Below, piece by piece: positions 52,125 to 61,646 of a DNA stretch of 64,000 bases. The stretch covers positions 496,001 to 560,000 of the forward strand of contig NZ_JAEANY010000002.1 in assembly GCF_016019885.1 (NCBI RefSeq). Direction: 5' to 3'. Made by a program: the position numbers and the translations under genes. Every line of letters begins with the position of its first letter. The first letter of the stretch is position 1. The notes under the pieces are model-generated. The model had not been told where the DNA came from. It saw nothing but the letters and a program-made list of their open reading frames with translations, and searched no databases. The DNA comes from Aurantiacibacter sediminis (GTDB lineage Bacteria > Pseudomonadota > Alphaproteobacteria > Sphingomonadales > Sphingomonadaceae).

Positions 52125-52628
52125 TCAGCGGCGGCCAAGCGCGCGTGCCATCGCTTTGCCGGTTTCGCGGCGAGCGATGCGCGCAGCATCCGTCGCATCG
52201 CCAGCTTTGTGCGATGCCCTGCGACCGACCGAGCGAGCAGTGTCGCCGGCGCTATCGATAGCGTCTTCCGCGCGCCGCTTACCTTCGCGGCCGAGCAGTT
52301 GCGCGTCTTCCATCAGCTGGTTGGCGAAGCCGCTGGCAAGCTCTGCGCCCATGGTCGCTAGCCCAACTGCTTTTGCGCCGCCACGTGCTGCCGCGCGGCG
52401 TGGGCCGCGGAACATGCTCGCAATCAAGACGCCTACAGCAACTCCGCCAGCAGCGGCTGCGATCGGGTGCTTCTTGACGAAGCTGGTAAAGGCATCAGCC
52501 GCATCGGTTGCGCTTTCAGTTGCCTTTTCAGTCAAGCTCTGGCCGTGGCGCTCTTCTTCGCGTGCATGTGCAGCGGCGATGCGGGCTTTGATCTCTTCTC
52601 TTTTCGTTTCGGTTTTCGTATCGCTCAT
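52125..52628 (-). CDS. membrane-anchored helical protein, last gene of the cluster
   Basis: 167 residues: polar, charged N-terminus (KTETKREEIKARIAAAHAREEERHGQS), one glycine-rich membrane segment (HPIAAAAGGVAVGVLIASMF, about 54-73), then amphipathic helical repeats with basic C-terminus (RRETGKAMARALGRR). It resembles ElaB/YqjD-like or DUF3618-type stress proteins in style, but no firm family. Its start overlaps the upstream gene by 4 bases. Confidence 0.75.
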   Translation of the reverse strand: MSDTKTETKREEIKARIAAAHAREEERHGQSLTEKATESATDAADAFTSFVKKHPIAAAAGGVAVGVLIASMFRGPRRAAARGGAKAVGLATMGAELASGFANQLMEDAQLLGREGKRRAEDAIDSAGDTARSVGRRASHKAGDATDAARIARRETGKAMARALGRR

Positions 52629-53038
52629 ACCGTTTCTCCAATATCCAGTTTTTCTGCAAAGGCGGATGCATGCTCATCCAATGCATCTGCCAGTTCTTCC
52701 CCCCGCGTTTTTGAGCTGCCCGGTGCGAGTTCTTCCAGATTGAGCTTTTTGAATAGTTCTCCGAAAAATTCAGACAGAGGCTCGCGGAAAATCCATGCGA
52801 TCAGTAGGACAATACCAAGGCCAGCCACGCTGCCGACGCGGCCCGGATTGTCTTTTACGAAATCCCGACTTTCATCGAGCGCGCCCTCGGCACCTTCCTT
52901 CATGCGATCGGCAAAGCGGGAGGCGAGGCCTTTTTGCTCAACGTCACCTTTGATGTACTCAACATCTCGTTTGACGAGATGCTTGGCGAGGTCGCGCAAG
53001 GCGAGATCTTCCTCAAGCTGTCGCTTAAGATCAGCCAT
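52625..53038 (-). CDS. membrane protein of the same cluster
   Basis: 137 residues. Helical N-terminal half (LKRQLEEDLALRDLAKHLVKRDVEYIKGDVEQKG), then FVKDNPGRVGSVAGLGIVLLIAWIF as one membrane segment (about 61-85), then an acidic amphipathic C-terminus. No named family. Start overlaps the end of the holin-like gene by 8 bases, stop overlaps the next gene by 4; all four genes of the cluster are probably one transcript. Confidence 0.75.
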   Translation of the reverse strand: MADLKRQLEEDLALRDLAKHLVKRDVEYIKGDVEQKGLASRFADRMKEGAEGALDESRDFVKDNPGRVGSVAGLGIVLLIAWIFREPLSEFFGELFKKLNLEELAPGSSKTRGEELADALDEHASAFAEKLDIGETV

Positions 53039-53498
53039 TAATCTTCTCCTCGCTGGGCGAGCTCATGGCCGTCGATGCTTCGCCCCAAGCATTGCCAGCC
53101 TTGCGAGCGAGCAAATATGCGACAAGCAGCCAAGCCAGCACGACGATGGCCGTGGCGCCCCACGCAGTCACGAGAGGTGTCAGCGCAATTATCAGCCCGA
53201 CGGTCAGACCGATGGTGGCGAGCACCGCAAAAAACGCTGCGACAATTCCGAAGGCAATGGTCTTTTTGACCCGATTGCCAACGAAACTCGCACGCGTTTT
53301 CTGATATGATAATTCCGCATCCACATAGGTGCGGGCGTCGTCTATAAGTGCCTCGACATCATCGAATAGAGAGCCGCGTGCCGCAGCTACATCATCAGAT
53401 GCGGCTGCGGGCGACGTTTCGTCCCCAGTGAGTTCCGACGCGAGCTTTGTGTCCTGCGCCGGGGGCGGGACTGTCAGGTCCTCGTCCCGTACTTGCAC
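53031..53498 (-). CDS. phage-holin-family (DUF1469-like) membrane protein
   Basis: 155 residues. After a 60-residue acidic start come two membrane segments in the PF07332-type arrangement (TIAFGIVAAFFAVLATIGLTVGLIIALTPLV split as about 84-110 and 115-134 with WGATAIVVLAWLLVAYLLA). These proteins are named after holins but are chromosomal and of unknown role, often next to DUF883- or DUF3618-type genes. No prophage is seen. Confidence 0.8.
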   Translation of the reverse strand: MQVRDEDLTVPPPAQDTKLASELTGDETSPAAASDDVAAARGSLFDDVEALIDDARTYVDAELSYQKTRASFVGNRVKKTIAFGIVAAFFAVLATIGLTVGLIIALTPLVTAWGATAIVVLAWLLVAYLLARKAGNAWGEASTAMSSPSEEKING

Positions 53499-53504
53499 CG
53501 CGAA

Positions 53505-55493
<1,989 letters not shown>

Positions 55494-55578
55494 TCGGGGG
55501 CTTCAGGGTCTCAACCGGACCCTTGCTGTCCCCTTCAGGGCCGTTGCCGTCCCTCCAAGTCCTTGGCGAATTCCAAGA

Positions 55579-55600
55579 GCGTCGCACTTCGGTGTGACGC
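55579..55600. terminator. hairpin between eno and ribH
   Basis: GCGTCGCAC-TTCG-GTGTGACGC, 9 pairs with one G-U and a UUCG loop, between the convergent eno and ribH genes. A second small stem CTTGG/CCAAG (55562-55577) is adjacent. No T-run, so termination is only likely. Confidence 0.45.
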
Positions 55601-55612
55601 GATGTGCTAGGA

Positions 55613-56032
55613 TCAATCAAACTGATCGCGCAGCTCGAGCAGCCGGACAGCGGCCATGGCCGCTTCACCGCCCTTGTTTTTCTGCGCGGGATCGGCGCGG
55701 ACAATTGCCTGCTCTTCATTCTCGGTGGTGAGAATGCCATTGCCGATCGCGATGCCGTCCATCGTCAGCGCCATGATCGCGCGCGCGCTTTCCCCGGCGA
55801 CGATTTCGAAGTGGTAGGTTTCCCCGCGGATGACCACACCAATGGCGACGAAGCCGTCATAGCGCCCGCTTTCCGCGGCCATGGCGATGGCTCCCGGCAC
55901 TTCGAGCGCCCCGGGCACCGTGATGAGTTCGGCGGAATGGCCTGCCGCTTCGAGAGCACCTTTCGCGCCTTCGATCAGCATGTCATTGAGGTGACTGTAA
56001 AAACGCGCTTCGACGATGAGAAAATGGGCCAT
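55613..56032 (-). CDS. ribH: 6,7-dimethyl-8-ribityllumazine synthase RibH
   Basis: Penultimate step of riboflavin synthesis. 139 residues. [19 protein letters not shown] (substrate loop), [34 protein letters not shown] with the catalytic His (GETYH). Start is 6 bases after the ribB stop, same operon. Confidence 0.96.
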   Translation of the reverse strand: MAHFLIVEARFYSHLNDMLIEGAKGALEAAGHSAELITVPGALEVPGAIAMAAESGRYDGFVAIGVVIRGETYHFEIVAGESARAIMALTMDGIAIGNGILTTENEEQAIVRADPAQKNKGGEAAMAAVRLLELRDQFD

Positions 56033-56038
56033 GGGTGA

Positions 56039-57289
56039 TTACTCCGGAATGGGGTGGTGGCCGACAATGTTGAGGCCATAGCCCTCGATCGCGACGACAT
56101 TGGGTTGGGAATTGGTGAGCAGGATCATGTCGTGTACGCCAAGGTCGGCAAGGATCTGCGAGCCGATGCCGACATTGCGCAGCTCGTCTTCCGAGGTCCA
56201 ATTGGTGCTTGAACCCACGCGGCCGGTGAGGATCACGATCACGCCAGATCCATGTTCGCCGACCGCCTGCATGGCGCGTTGCAAAGTGCGTTTCCGTGGT
56301 CCGGGCTCACCCAGCACGTCGTCGAAAACCGAGATCGGATGGACGCGGGCGAGGGTAGGCTCGTCCGGCGCTACGTGGCCTTTCTGGAGAACATAGGCCT
56401 CATTATTGGATACGGTGTTGCGATAGGTAATCATTCGCCACTGCCCGCCATAGTCGCTTTCGAACGCGCGTTCATCGCCGCGCTCGACAAGGTGATCATT
56501 ACGCATGCGATAGGCGATCAAATCGCGGATGGTCCCGATCTTGAGGCCATGTTTGCGGGCGAATGTGATCAGGTCGTCAAGACGCGCCATCGAGCCGTCT
56601 TCATTCATGATCTCGCAGATTACGCCGGAAGGATTGAGGCCAGCGAGGCGCGAGATATCGACCGCCGCTTCGGTATGGCCTGCGCGCACGAGCACGCCGC
56701 CATCGCGCGCGGTGAGCGGGAAAACATGACCCGGCGTCACGATATCGTCAGGCCCCTTGGTGCTGTCGATCGCGACTGAAACTGTGCGTGCGCGGTCCGC
56801 GGCGGAAATGCCGGTTGTTACGCCTTCCTTCGCCTCGATCGAAATGGTGAAAGCCGTCTGCATGCTCTCGCGATTATTCCGGCTCATCGGCTCAAGGCCG
56901 AGCGCATCGACACGAGCACGGTCGAGCGACAGGCAGATCAATCCGCGACCATGCGTCGCCATAAAGTTGATCGCGGCCGGGGTGGCCATTTGCGCAGGGA
57001 TAATCAGGTCGCCTTCATTCTCGCGATCTTCATCGTCGACAAGGATGTACATGCGGCCATTGCGCGCTTCGTCGATGATTTCTTCGATCCCGACGAGCAC
57101 GGGAGTGTCATCATTTTCTTCGAGAAACCGGTCTAGCTTGCCGAGAGTGTCGCTTGTAGGGTTCCACCCAACTTCGGCGCAATCGCGCAGAGTATTGGCG
57201 TGAAGTCCAGCAGCCCGGGCAAGGCCCGCGCGGGTCATTTTGCCACCGGCAATAATCTGGCGGACTTTTTCGATTGTTTGGTCGCTCAT
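56039..57289 (-). CDS. ribB: HTH-fused 3,4-dihydroxy-2-butanone-4-phosphate synthase (RibBX type)
   Basis: Makes the four-carbon precursor of riboflavin. 416 residues in three parts. Residues 1-60 are a Cro/XRE-like helix-turn-helix (MTRAGLARAAGLHANTLRDC, then a second helix pair). Residues 65-270 are complete RibB with VDDEDRENEGDL, HGRGLICLSL and GHTEAAVDI. Residues 275-416 are a GTP cyclohydrolase II fold without any cysteine, so the zinc site is lost; proteobacterial RibBX enzymes of this kind are known. A perfect palindrome lies 12 bases upstream. ribH follows after 6 bases. Confidence 0.9.
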   Translation of the reverse strand: MSDQTIEKVRQIIAGGKMTRAGLARAAGLHANTLRDCAEVGWNPTSDTLGKLDRFLEENDDTPVLVGIEEIIDEARNGRMYILVDDEDRENEGDLIIPAQMATPAAINFMATHGRGLICLSLDRARVDALGLEPMSRNNRESMQTAFTISIEAKEGVTTGISAADRARTVSVAIDSTKGPDDIVTPGHVFPLTARDGGVLVRAGHTEAAVDISRLAGLNPSGVICEIMNEDGSMARLDDLITFARKHGLKIGTIRDLIAYRMRNDHLVERGDERAFESDYGGQWRMITYRNTVSNNEAYVLQKGHVAPDEPTLARVHPISVFDDVLGEPGPRKRTLQRAMQAVGEHGSGVIVILTGRVGSSTNWTSEDELRNVGIGSQILADLGVHDMILLTNSQPNVVAIEGYGLNIVGHHPIPE

Positions 57290-57300
57290 GCGGCGCCCCT

Positions 57301-57340
57301 ATCACATTAAAATGTGATTGCAAGCACCGCGCATCACATT
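57301..57340. promoter_or_regulatory. palindromic operator before ribB
   Basis: ATCACATTAAAATGTGAT (57301-57318) is a perfect 18-bp palindrome; a third half-site, ATCACATT, is at 57333-57340. They sit between the divergent ribB and flavin reductase genes, 12 bases from the ribB start and next to its AGGGG ribosome site. No FMN riboswitch is present. The regulator may be the HTH domain of RibB itself (inference). Confidence 0.65.
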
Positions 57341-57393
57341 TGGCTTTGGAATTGATCCTTGCGCCAAGCGAAAACCCCCGCCACTAAGCGGGC

Positions 57394-57912
57394 ATGGATG
57401 CTATAGAAAAGAGCGAAATGGCGTTGACCGATTCATTTCGCGAGGCGATGCGGCATGTCGCGGCCACAGTATACGCGGTCACCACGATCCATGACGGCCA
57501 ACCCTATGGCATTCTCGCAACAGCGGTCAGTTCGCTCAGTTTTGCGCCGCCATCGCTGCTCGCCTGCATCAATCGCGGCGCTTCTCTGCATGAGCCGATC
57601 ACCCACGCGCAGCGCTTTTGCGTCAATGTGCTGGGACTTTCCAATCGCGATGTGGCGGAGCATTTCATGATCCCCGAAGCAGACCGATTTTCGGTAGGCG
57701 ATTGGCAGGAGCAGCATGGCGTCCCGGTGCTCACAAGCGCGCAATCGAGCCTGATTTGCACGGTCGCGGATCGTCATGTTTTCGGGACTCACACGATCTT
57801 CGTCGGAGAATTGATTGCGGCGAGCCACCGCGAGGATGCGACGCCGCTGACTTATTTCGATCGCCATTACATCGATATCAGCGAAGCGCCGGAAAAGGCT
57901 CGCAAGATCTAG
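57394..57912 (+). CDS. flavin reductase family protein
   Basis: 172 residues, FMN-binding split barrel of the HpaC/RutF type: FREAMRHVAATVYAVTT, GILATAVSSLSFAPPSLLACINRGAS, FCVNVLGLSNRDVAEHF, and the terminal HTIFVGELIAAS, LTYFDRHY. It supplies reduced flavin to a partner monooxygenase, which is not adjacent. Divergent from ribB across the palindrome, hence possibly coregulated with flavin supply. Start ATG 57394 or 57418. Confidence 0.88.
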   Translation: MDAIEKSEMALTDSFREAMRHVAATVYAVTTIHDGQPYGILATAVSSLSFAPPSLLACINRGASLHEPITHAQRFCVNVLGLSNRDVAEHFMIPEADRFSVGDWQEQHGVPVLTSAQSSLICTVADRHVFGTHTIFVGELIAASHREDATPLTYFDRHYIDISEAPEKARKI

Positions 57913-57918
57913 GCAGGA

Positions 57919-58908
57919 TCAATCCCGGCTGAAGTTGCGATCGCGCAGGGCAAGCAAATGTCCCGGCCAGCTCGGTCCGCGGCGATTGGGCAGGTACATG
58001 ACGATCTCCCGCTCGATCAGATCCGCCCTCGCGCCTGCAGAGGGGTAAATCCAGCTGCCCATGATACCGCCGCTCAATCGGCCTCCTATGCCGGTGCGCC
58101 AAAGAACAGGGGAGATTGCAGGATCATAGCCGGCATTTGACAGGAGATGGACCGAAAGCCTGTCTGCTTCCACCTCTGCCTCCCGATTGGCCTGCTGGTT
58201 GCGGCCAAATTCTCCCAGCGCGCCGACGGAAATTCCGGCTTCTTCTTTTCTTCGCCGATGTTCGAGGACCGTGTGCGCGAGCTCGTGTGCGAAGACCGCC
58301 GCCATTTCGTCATCGCTCATTTGCAGAGCTAGGTCGTAACGGACCTGGATGACCCGCCCATCGCTGCGTGCCCGGGGCCCATCGCCCAATCGGATTTCCA
58401 CCAAGCTCCGGCATCCGGCTACCGGCTGCACAATCATATCTTCGCTCGCCCCGCCACGGACGATGCGAAGGTTGAGCGGGGACGAGGGATCTTGGCGGGC
58501 CAGTAAATCGAAGCCGGCCTCGCGCAAATTGCCTATCTCAGGCGGAGGCAAATCCGCGATGCGAGTGCCGTTAATCGTCATGATAGCATCGTTCGTTTGG
58601 AGGCCAGCCTCTGCCGCGGGAGAATTCGGCAAAATGCCGGCAATCGCCAGCGGCCCATTCGCGAAGCGGGTGCCAACCTCAGCGCCATCGGAATATTGAT
58701 CCGCGCTGTGCAGGATCATCCCCGTAATTGGCATTTGCGCCCGGCAAAGCCGCGCATTTGCCGTCATGATGCGGTCCGCAATCCTGGCGAGGCGCAAATC
58801 CTGTGCTTGCAGCATCTCCCAATCGGACTGTTCTTGGGCCTGAAGCGATGCGGGCGCTGCGACCGCAAGCAAAGCCGTTATGGCGAAAGCGAAGAGATAC
58901 CGGGTCAT
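57919..58908 (-). CDS. M48-type metallopeptidase with PDZ domain
   Basis: 329 residues from ATG 58908; upstream in-frame ATGs are rejected because the signal peptide (MTRYLFAFAITALLAVAAPA) starts here. PDZ-like domain (about 85-170: ANGPLAIAGILPNSPAAEAGLQTNDAIMTINGT) precedes the peptidase core with VFAHELAHTVLEH (HExxH zinc site) and ANREAEVEADRL carrying the third ligand Glu. No membrane segment after the signal, so it is periplasmic. Role: quality control of envelope proteins. Confidence 0.9.
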   Translation of the reverse strand: MTRYLFAFAITALLAVAAPASLQAQEQSDWEMLQAQDLRLARIADRIMTANARLCRAQMPITGMILHSADQYSDGAEVGTRFANGPLAIAGILPNSPAAEAGLQTNDAIMTINGTRIADLPPPEIGNLREAGFDLLARQDPSSPLNLRIVRGGASEDMIVQPVAGCRSLVEIRLGDGPRARSDGRVIQVRYDLALQMSDDEMAAVFAHELAHTVLEHRRRKEEAGISVGALGEFGRNQQANREAEVEADRLSVHLLSNAGYDPAISPVLWRTGIGGRLSGGIMGSWIYPSAGARADLIEREIVMYLPNRRGPSWPGHLLALRDRNFSRD

Positions 58909-59041
58909 CGTTTCGACATGCACCAGAGAGTCGGCGCAGTCGAGCCTCTGCTTTTCGCGATGAACTACGCAAAGATACCGGCGATTAAACGGAAGACCCT
59001 TCACGCCTTCCTGCCACTTCCCCTCAATGAAGGACACCCTC

Positions 59042-60319
59042 ATGACGGGCACCGACATTCAGGCAGATTTCGACCCCTTAAGCGGTAAAATCATCAAGAC
59101 GATCCGAATAGCGATGCAAATTGGCCTATTGCTGGCTGTGCTCGGCACGATCCTCGAAGCATTCGTCGCGCCGCAGCAGCGTTTCCTTTTGATGGGAATG
59201 ACACTTGCCTGCCTGACCGTCAGCATCGTGAGCGGCATATTGCTGGCTCGCTTTCGCAAGGCTGAGACGCGGGAAAAGTCGCGCATGCTTCAGCAGCAGC
59301 TTGAGGCACAAGAGCAGATCGAGGAGCTCTTCGGCCTTACCGACACGCTGCAAAGCGCAGACGGCAATGAGGATGCCGCGCAAGTGTTGGCCGCGAGCGG
59401 TCGACGCCTCCTGCCCGGATGCGGCGGCGCACTCTATGTGTTCAACAATTCGCGCGACCGGCTCGATCTGGTTAACGAGTGGGATATGCCGGACGGTTAC
59501 AGTCCGGTCGCATCGCTCACACCGTCAAATTGCTGGGCGCTCAAGCGCGGCAAGGACCATCTGAACGAAGTGCACGAGGATTGCCTGCAATGCTCCCACT
59601 ATGTCGGTGAAGTCGCGAGCATCGAAGTGCCGATGATCGCGCGCGGCAAAGTCTACGGCCTCCTGATCCTGGCCGATCGCGGCGGGGATGGTGCGAATGT
59701 CGATAGGGCGCGGCGCGTCGCTCGCGCTCTGGCGGACTCGACCTCACTGGCGCTGTCGAACATTTCCTTGCGCGAGCAATTGCGCACGCAGACTCTGCGC
59801 GATCCCATGACCGGGCTCTACAATCGTCGTTATATGGAGGACGCACTTGAGCGCTTTATCGCGACGGCGCGGAGGAAGGATCAGTCGACGGCCGCTCTGA
59901 TGATCGACCTCGATAATTTCAAGAAATTGAACGACGAGCACGGCCACGCAAAAGGCGATGCAGTGCTGAAGGAAGTCGCAGCACAGCTGGTTGCAGCCGT
60001 ACGCCCTTCCGACATTGTCTGCCGGTATGGGGGTGAGGAATTGCTGGTCCTCCTGCCGGATTGCAATTTGCAAGAAGCTGCCGAACGGGCTGAACAAATG
60101 CGCAGCCGTGTAGCGTCGCTTTCGCAAACGATGGACTGCCCGGTCTCCGCATCTTTCGGTGTGTCCGCCATGCCCGAGTGCTCGCACTCAGCTTCCGAAT
60201 TGCTGTCGAGCGCGGACGCTGCGCTTTACGTTGCCAAGGATGCTGGAAAAGACCAGGTGCGGATTGCGCCGAAGGCGGTGACGACAGAACGCACGCCGAA
60301 GCTGGTGGCATCATCTTGA
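59042..60319 (+). CDS. diguanylate cyclase (GAF-GGDEF)
   Basis: 425 residues from ATG 59042 (AAGGA 8 bases upstream). Two membrane helices (about 20-40 and 47-66), a short coiled coil, a GAF domain (about 85-235, with a Cys-rich part CWAL, CLQCSH that might bind a ligand), and GGDEF. Active-site GGEEL at 330-334 is intact, and the inhibitory I-site RPSD (321-324) precedes it by five residues. It makes cyclic-di-GMP with product inhibition. The 5' end is convergent-free and overlaps no real gene except the M48 leader region. Confidence 0.93.
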   Translation: MTGTDIQADFDPLSGKIIKTIRIAMQIGLLLAVLGTILEAFVAPQQRFLLMGMTLACLTVSIVSGILLARFRKAETREKSRMLQQQLEAQEQIEELFGLTDTLQSADGNEDAAQVLAASGRRLLPGCGGALYVFNNSRDRLDLVNEWDMPDGYSPVASLTPSNCWALKRGKDHLNEVHEDCLQCSHYVGEVASIEVPMIARGKVYGLLILADRGGDGANVDRARRVARALADSTSLALSNISLREQLRTQTLRDPMTGLYNRRYMEDALERFIATARRKDQSTAALMIDLDNFKKLNDEHGHAKGDAVLKEVAAQLVAAVRPSDIVCRYGGEELLVLLPDCNLQEAAERAEQMRSRVASLSQTMDCPVSASFGVSAMPECSHSASELLSSADAALYVAKDAGKDQVRIAPKAVTTERTPKLVASS

Positions 60320-60336
60320 TATCGCGTGGGAGGGGA

Positions 60337-60412
<76 letters not shown>

Positions 60413-60533
60413 ATTCCTGCCTGGTTTCTCAAGCGAATGATCTCAGCGAGTGACAACAGGTCGAATCGCTGGGAGGCGCTCATATAGCTAGTTTTTCCCG
60501 GCTGAAAAGAGGTAGTTTGAACGCAGCGGCCTT

Positions 60534-61646
60534 TCAGGTCTTGATAGACCGCCGGTTCCAACGCTCGACCATCATCAAACCGCCGACGCAGAGCATGTTC
60601 GTCATCATGGATGAGCCGCCATGGCTCATGAAGGGCAGTGGGATGCCCACGACAGGTGCAAGGCCCATCACCATCATCAAGTTTACGGCCACGTAGAAGA
60701 AGATCGTCGCTGTCAGACCTCCCGCGAGCAGACGAGAGAAGCGATCCTGCGCGTCGCGTGCGACGATCAAGCCCCAACGCAGGATAATGCCGAATATGAC
60801 GAGCACGAACAGGCCGCCGATCAGGCCCCACTCTTCTGCCATTGTCGCAAAGACGAAATCGGTATGCGGCTCGGGCAAGTAGTCCAGCTGGCTTTGGGAT
60901 CCTTCGCCAAACCCTTTGCCGGAAATGCCGCCCGAACCGATGGCGATTTGCGATTGGATAATGTGGTAGCCGCTGCCTTGCGGATCGCTCGCCGGATCGA
61001 GGAAAGTCAGCACGCGCTGCTGCTGATAGGGTTTGAGGCCGAAAGTATAGGCGAGTGGGATCGCGAAGATAGCCGCCACACCGCCGCCGATGAACCATTT
61101 CTGCGGAATACCAGCAAGAAACATCACTACCACGCCGCCAAAGGCGATGGCGAGCGAGGTACCTAGATCGGGCTGGAGCAGAACAAGCGCCATCGGCAGT
61201 GCGATGAGTCCCAAAGGAACGGCAATCGCGCGCCACGTTCCGATCATCGCCGCAGGGAGTGAATGGTAATAGGCAGCAAGCAAGAGCACGATGCCTGGTT
61301 TCATCACTTCGGATGGCTGCAATCGCATGAAGCCAAGCTCGAGCCAGCGCTGACTGCCGCCGCCAAGCTGACCCATCGCTTCCACCGCGACGAGGAGGAC
61401 GAGGACGGCGATGTAGGCCGGGATCGCGACATAGCTCGCCCATTCACGCGGGAAGTAGGAAATCGTCAAGGCCACTACGAGAAACACGCCGAAACGGATC
61501 AGGTGCGATGACGCATACGGATCCATCGATCCTCCGGCCGCGGAATGCAGCACCGCCGCGCCGAATGCGACAAGCATGATGAGAGGTATCACGACCCGCC
61601 AGGGGAATTCGGCGAGCGGCGTTGGAAGGGTGACCGAGCCCCTCAC
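60534..61646 (-). CDS. rodA: rod-shape-determining protein RodA (SEDS glycosyltransferase)
   Basis: Membrane peptidoglycan polymerase of the elongasome. 370 residues and about ten membrane segments. FtsW/RodA signatures: RWLELGFMRLQPSEVMKP, LVLLQPDLGTS, ESQ-type GFGEGSQSQLDYLPEPHTDFVFATMAEEWGL. GTG start overlaps the mrdA stop by 4 bases. Confidence 0.96.
   Translation of the reverse strand: MRGSVTLPTPLAEFPWRVVIPLIMLVAFGAAVLHSAAGGSMDPYASSHLIRFGVFLVVALTISYFPREWASYVAIPAYIAVLVLLVAVEAMGQLGGGSQRWLELGFMRLQPSEVMKPGIVLLLAAYYHSLPAAMIGTWRAIAVPLGLIALPMALVLLQPDLGTSLAIAFGGVVVMFLAGIPQKWFIGGGVAAIFAIPLAYTFGLKPYQQQRVLTFLDPASDPQGSGYHIIQSQIAIGSGGISGKGFGEGSQSQLDYLPEPHTDFVFATMAEEWGLIGGLFVLVIFGIILRWGLIVARDAQDRFSRLLAGGLTATIFFYVAVNLMMVMGLAPVVGIPLPFMSHGGSSMMTNMLCVGGLMMVERWNRRSIKT

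Noticed and set aside
53031-53498. Prophage signal from a holin-family protein
   Set aside because: This family is chromosomal; there is no endolysin, structural gene, integrase or att site nearby.
57290-57393. FMN riboswitch before ribB
   Set aside because: The gap is only 104 bases and shows no RFN-type conserved helices; a palindrome is present instead.
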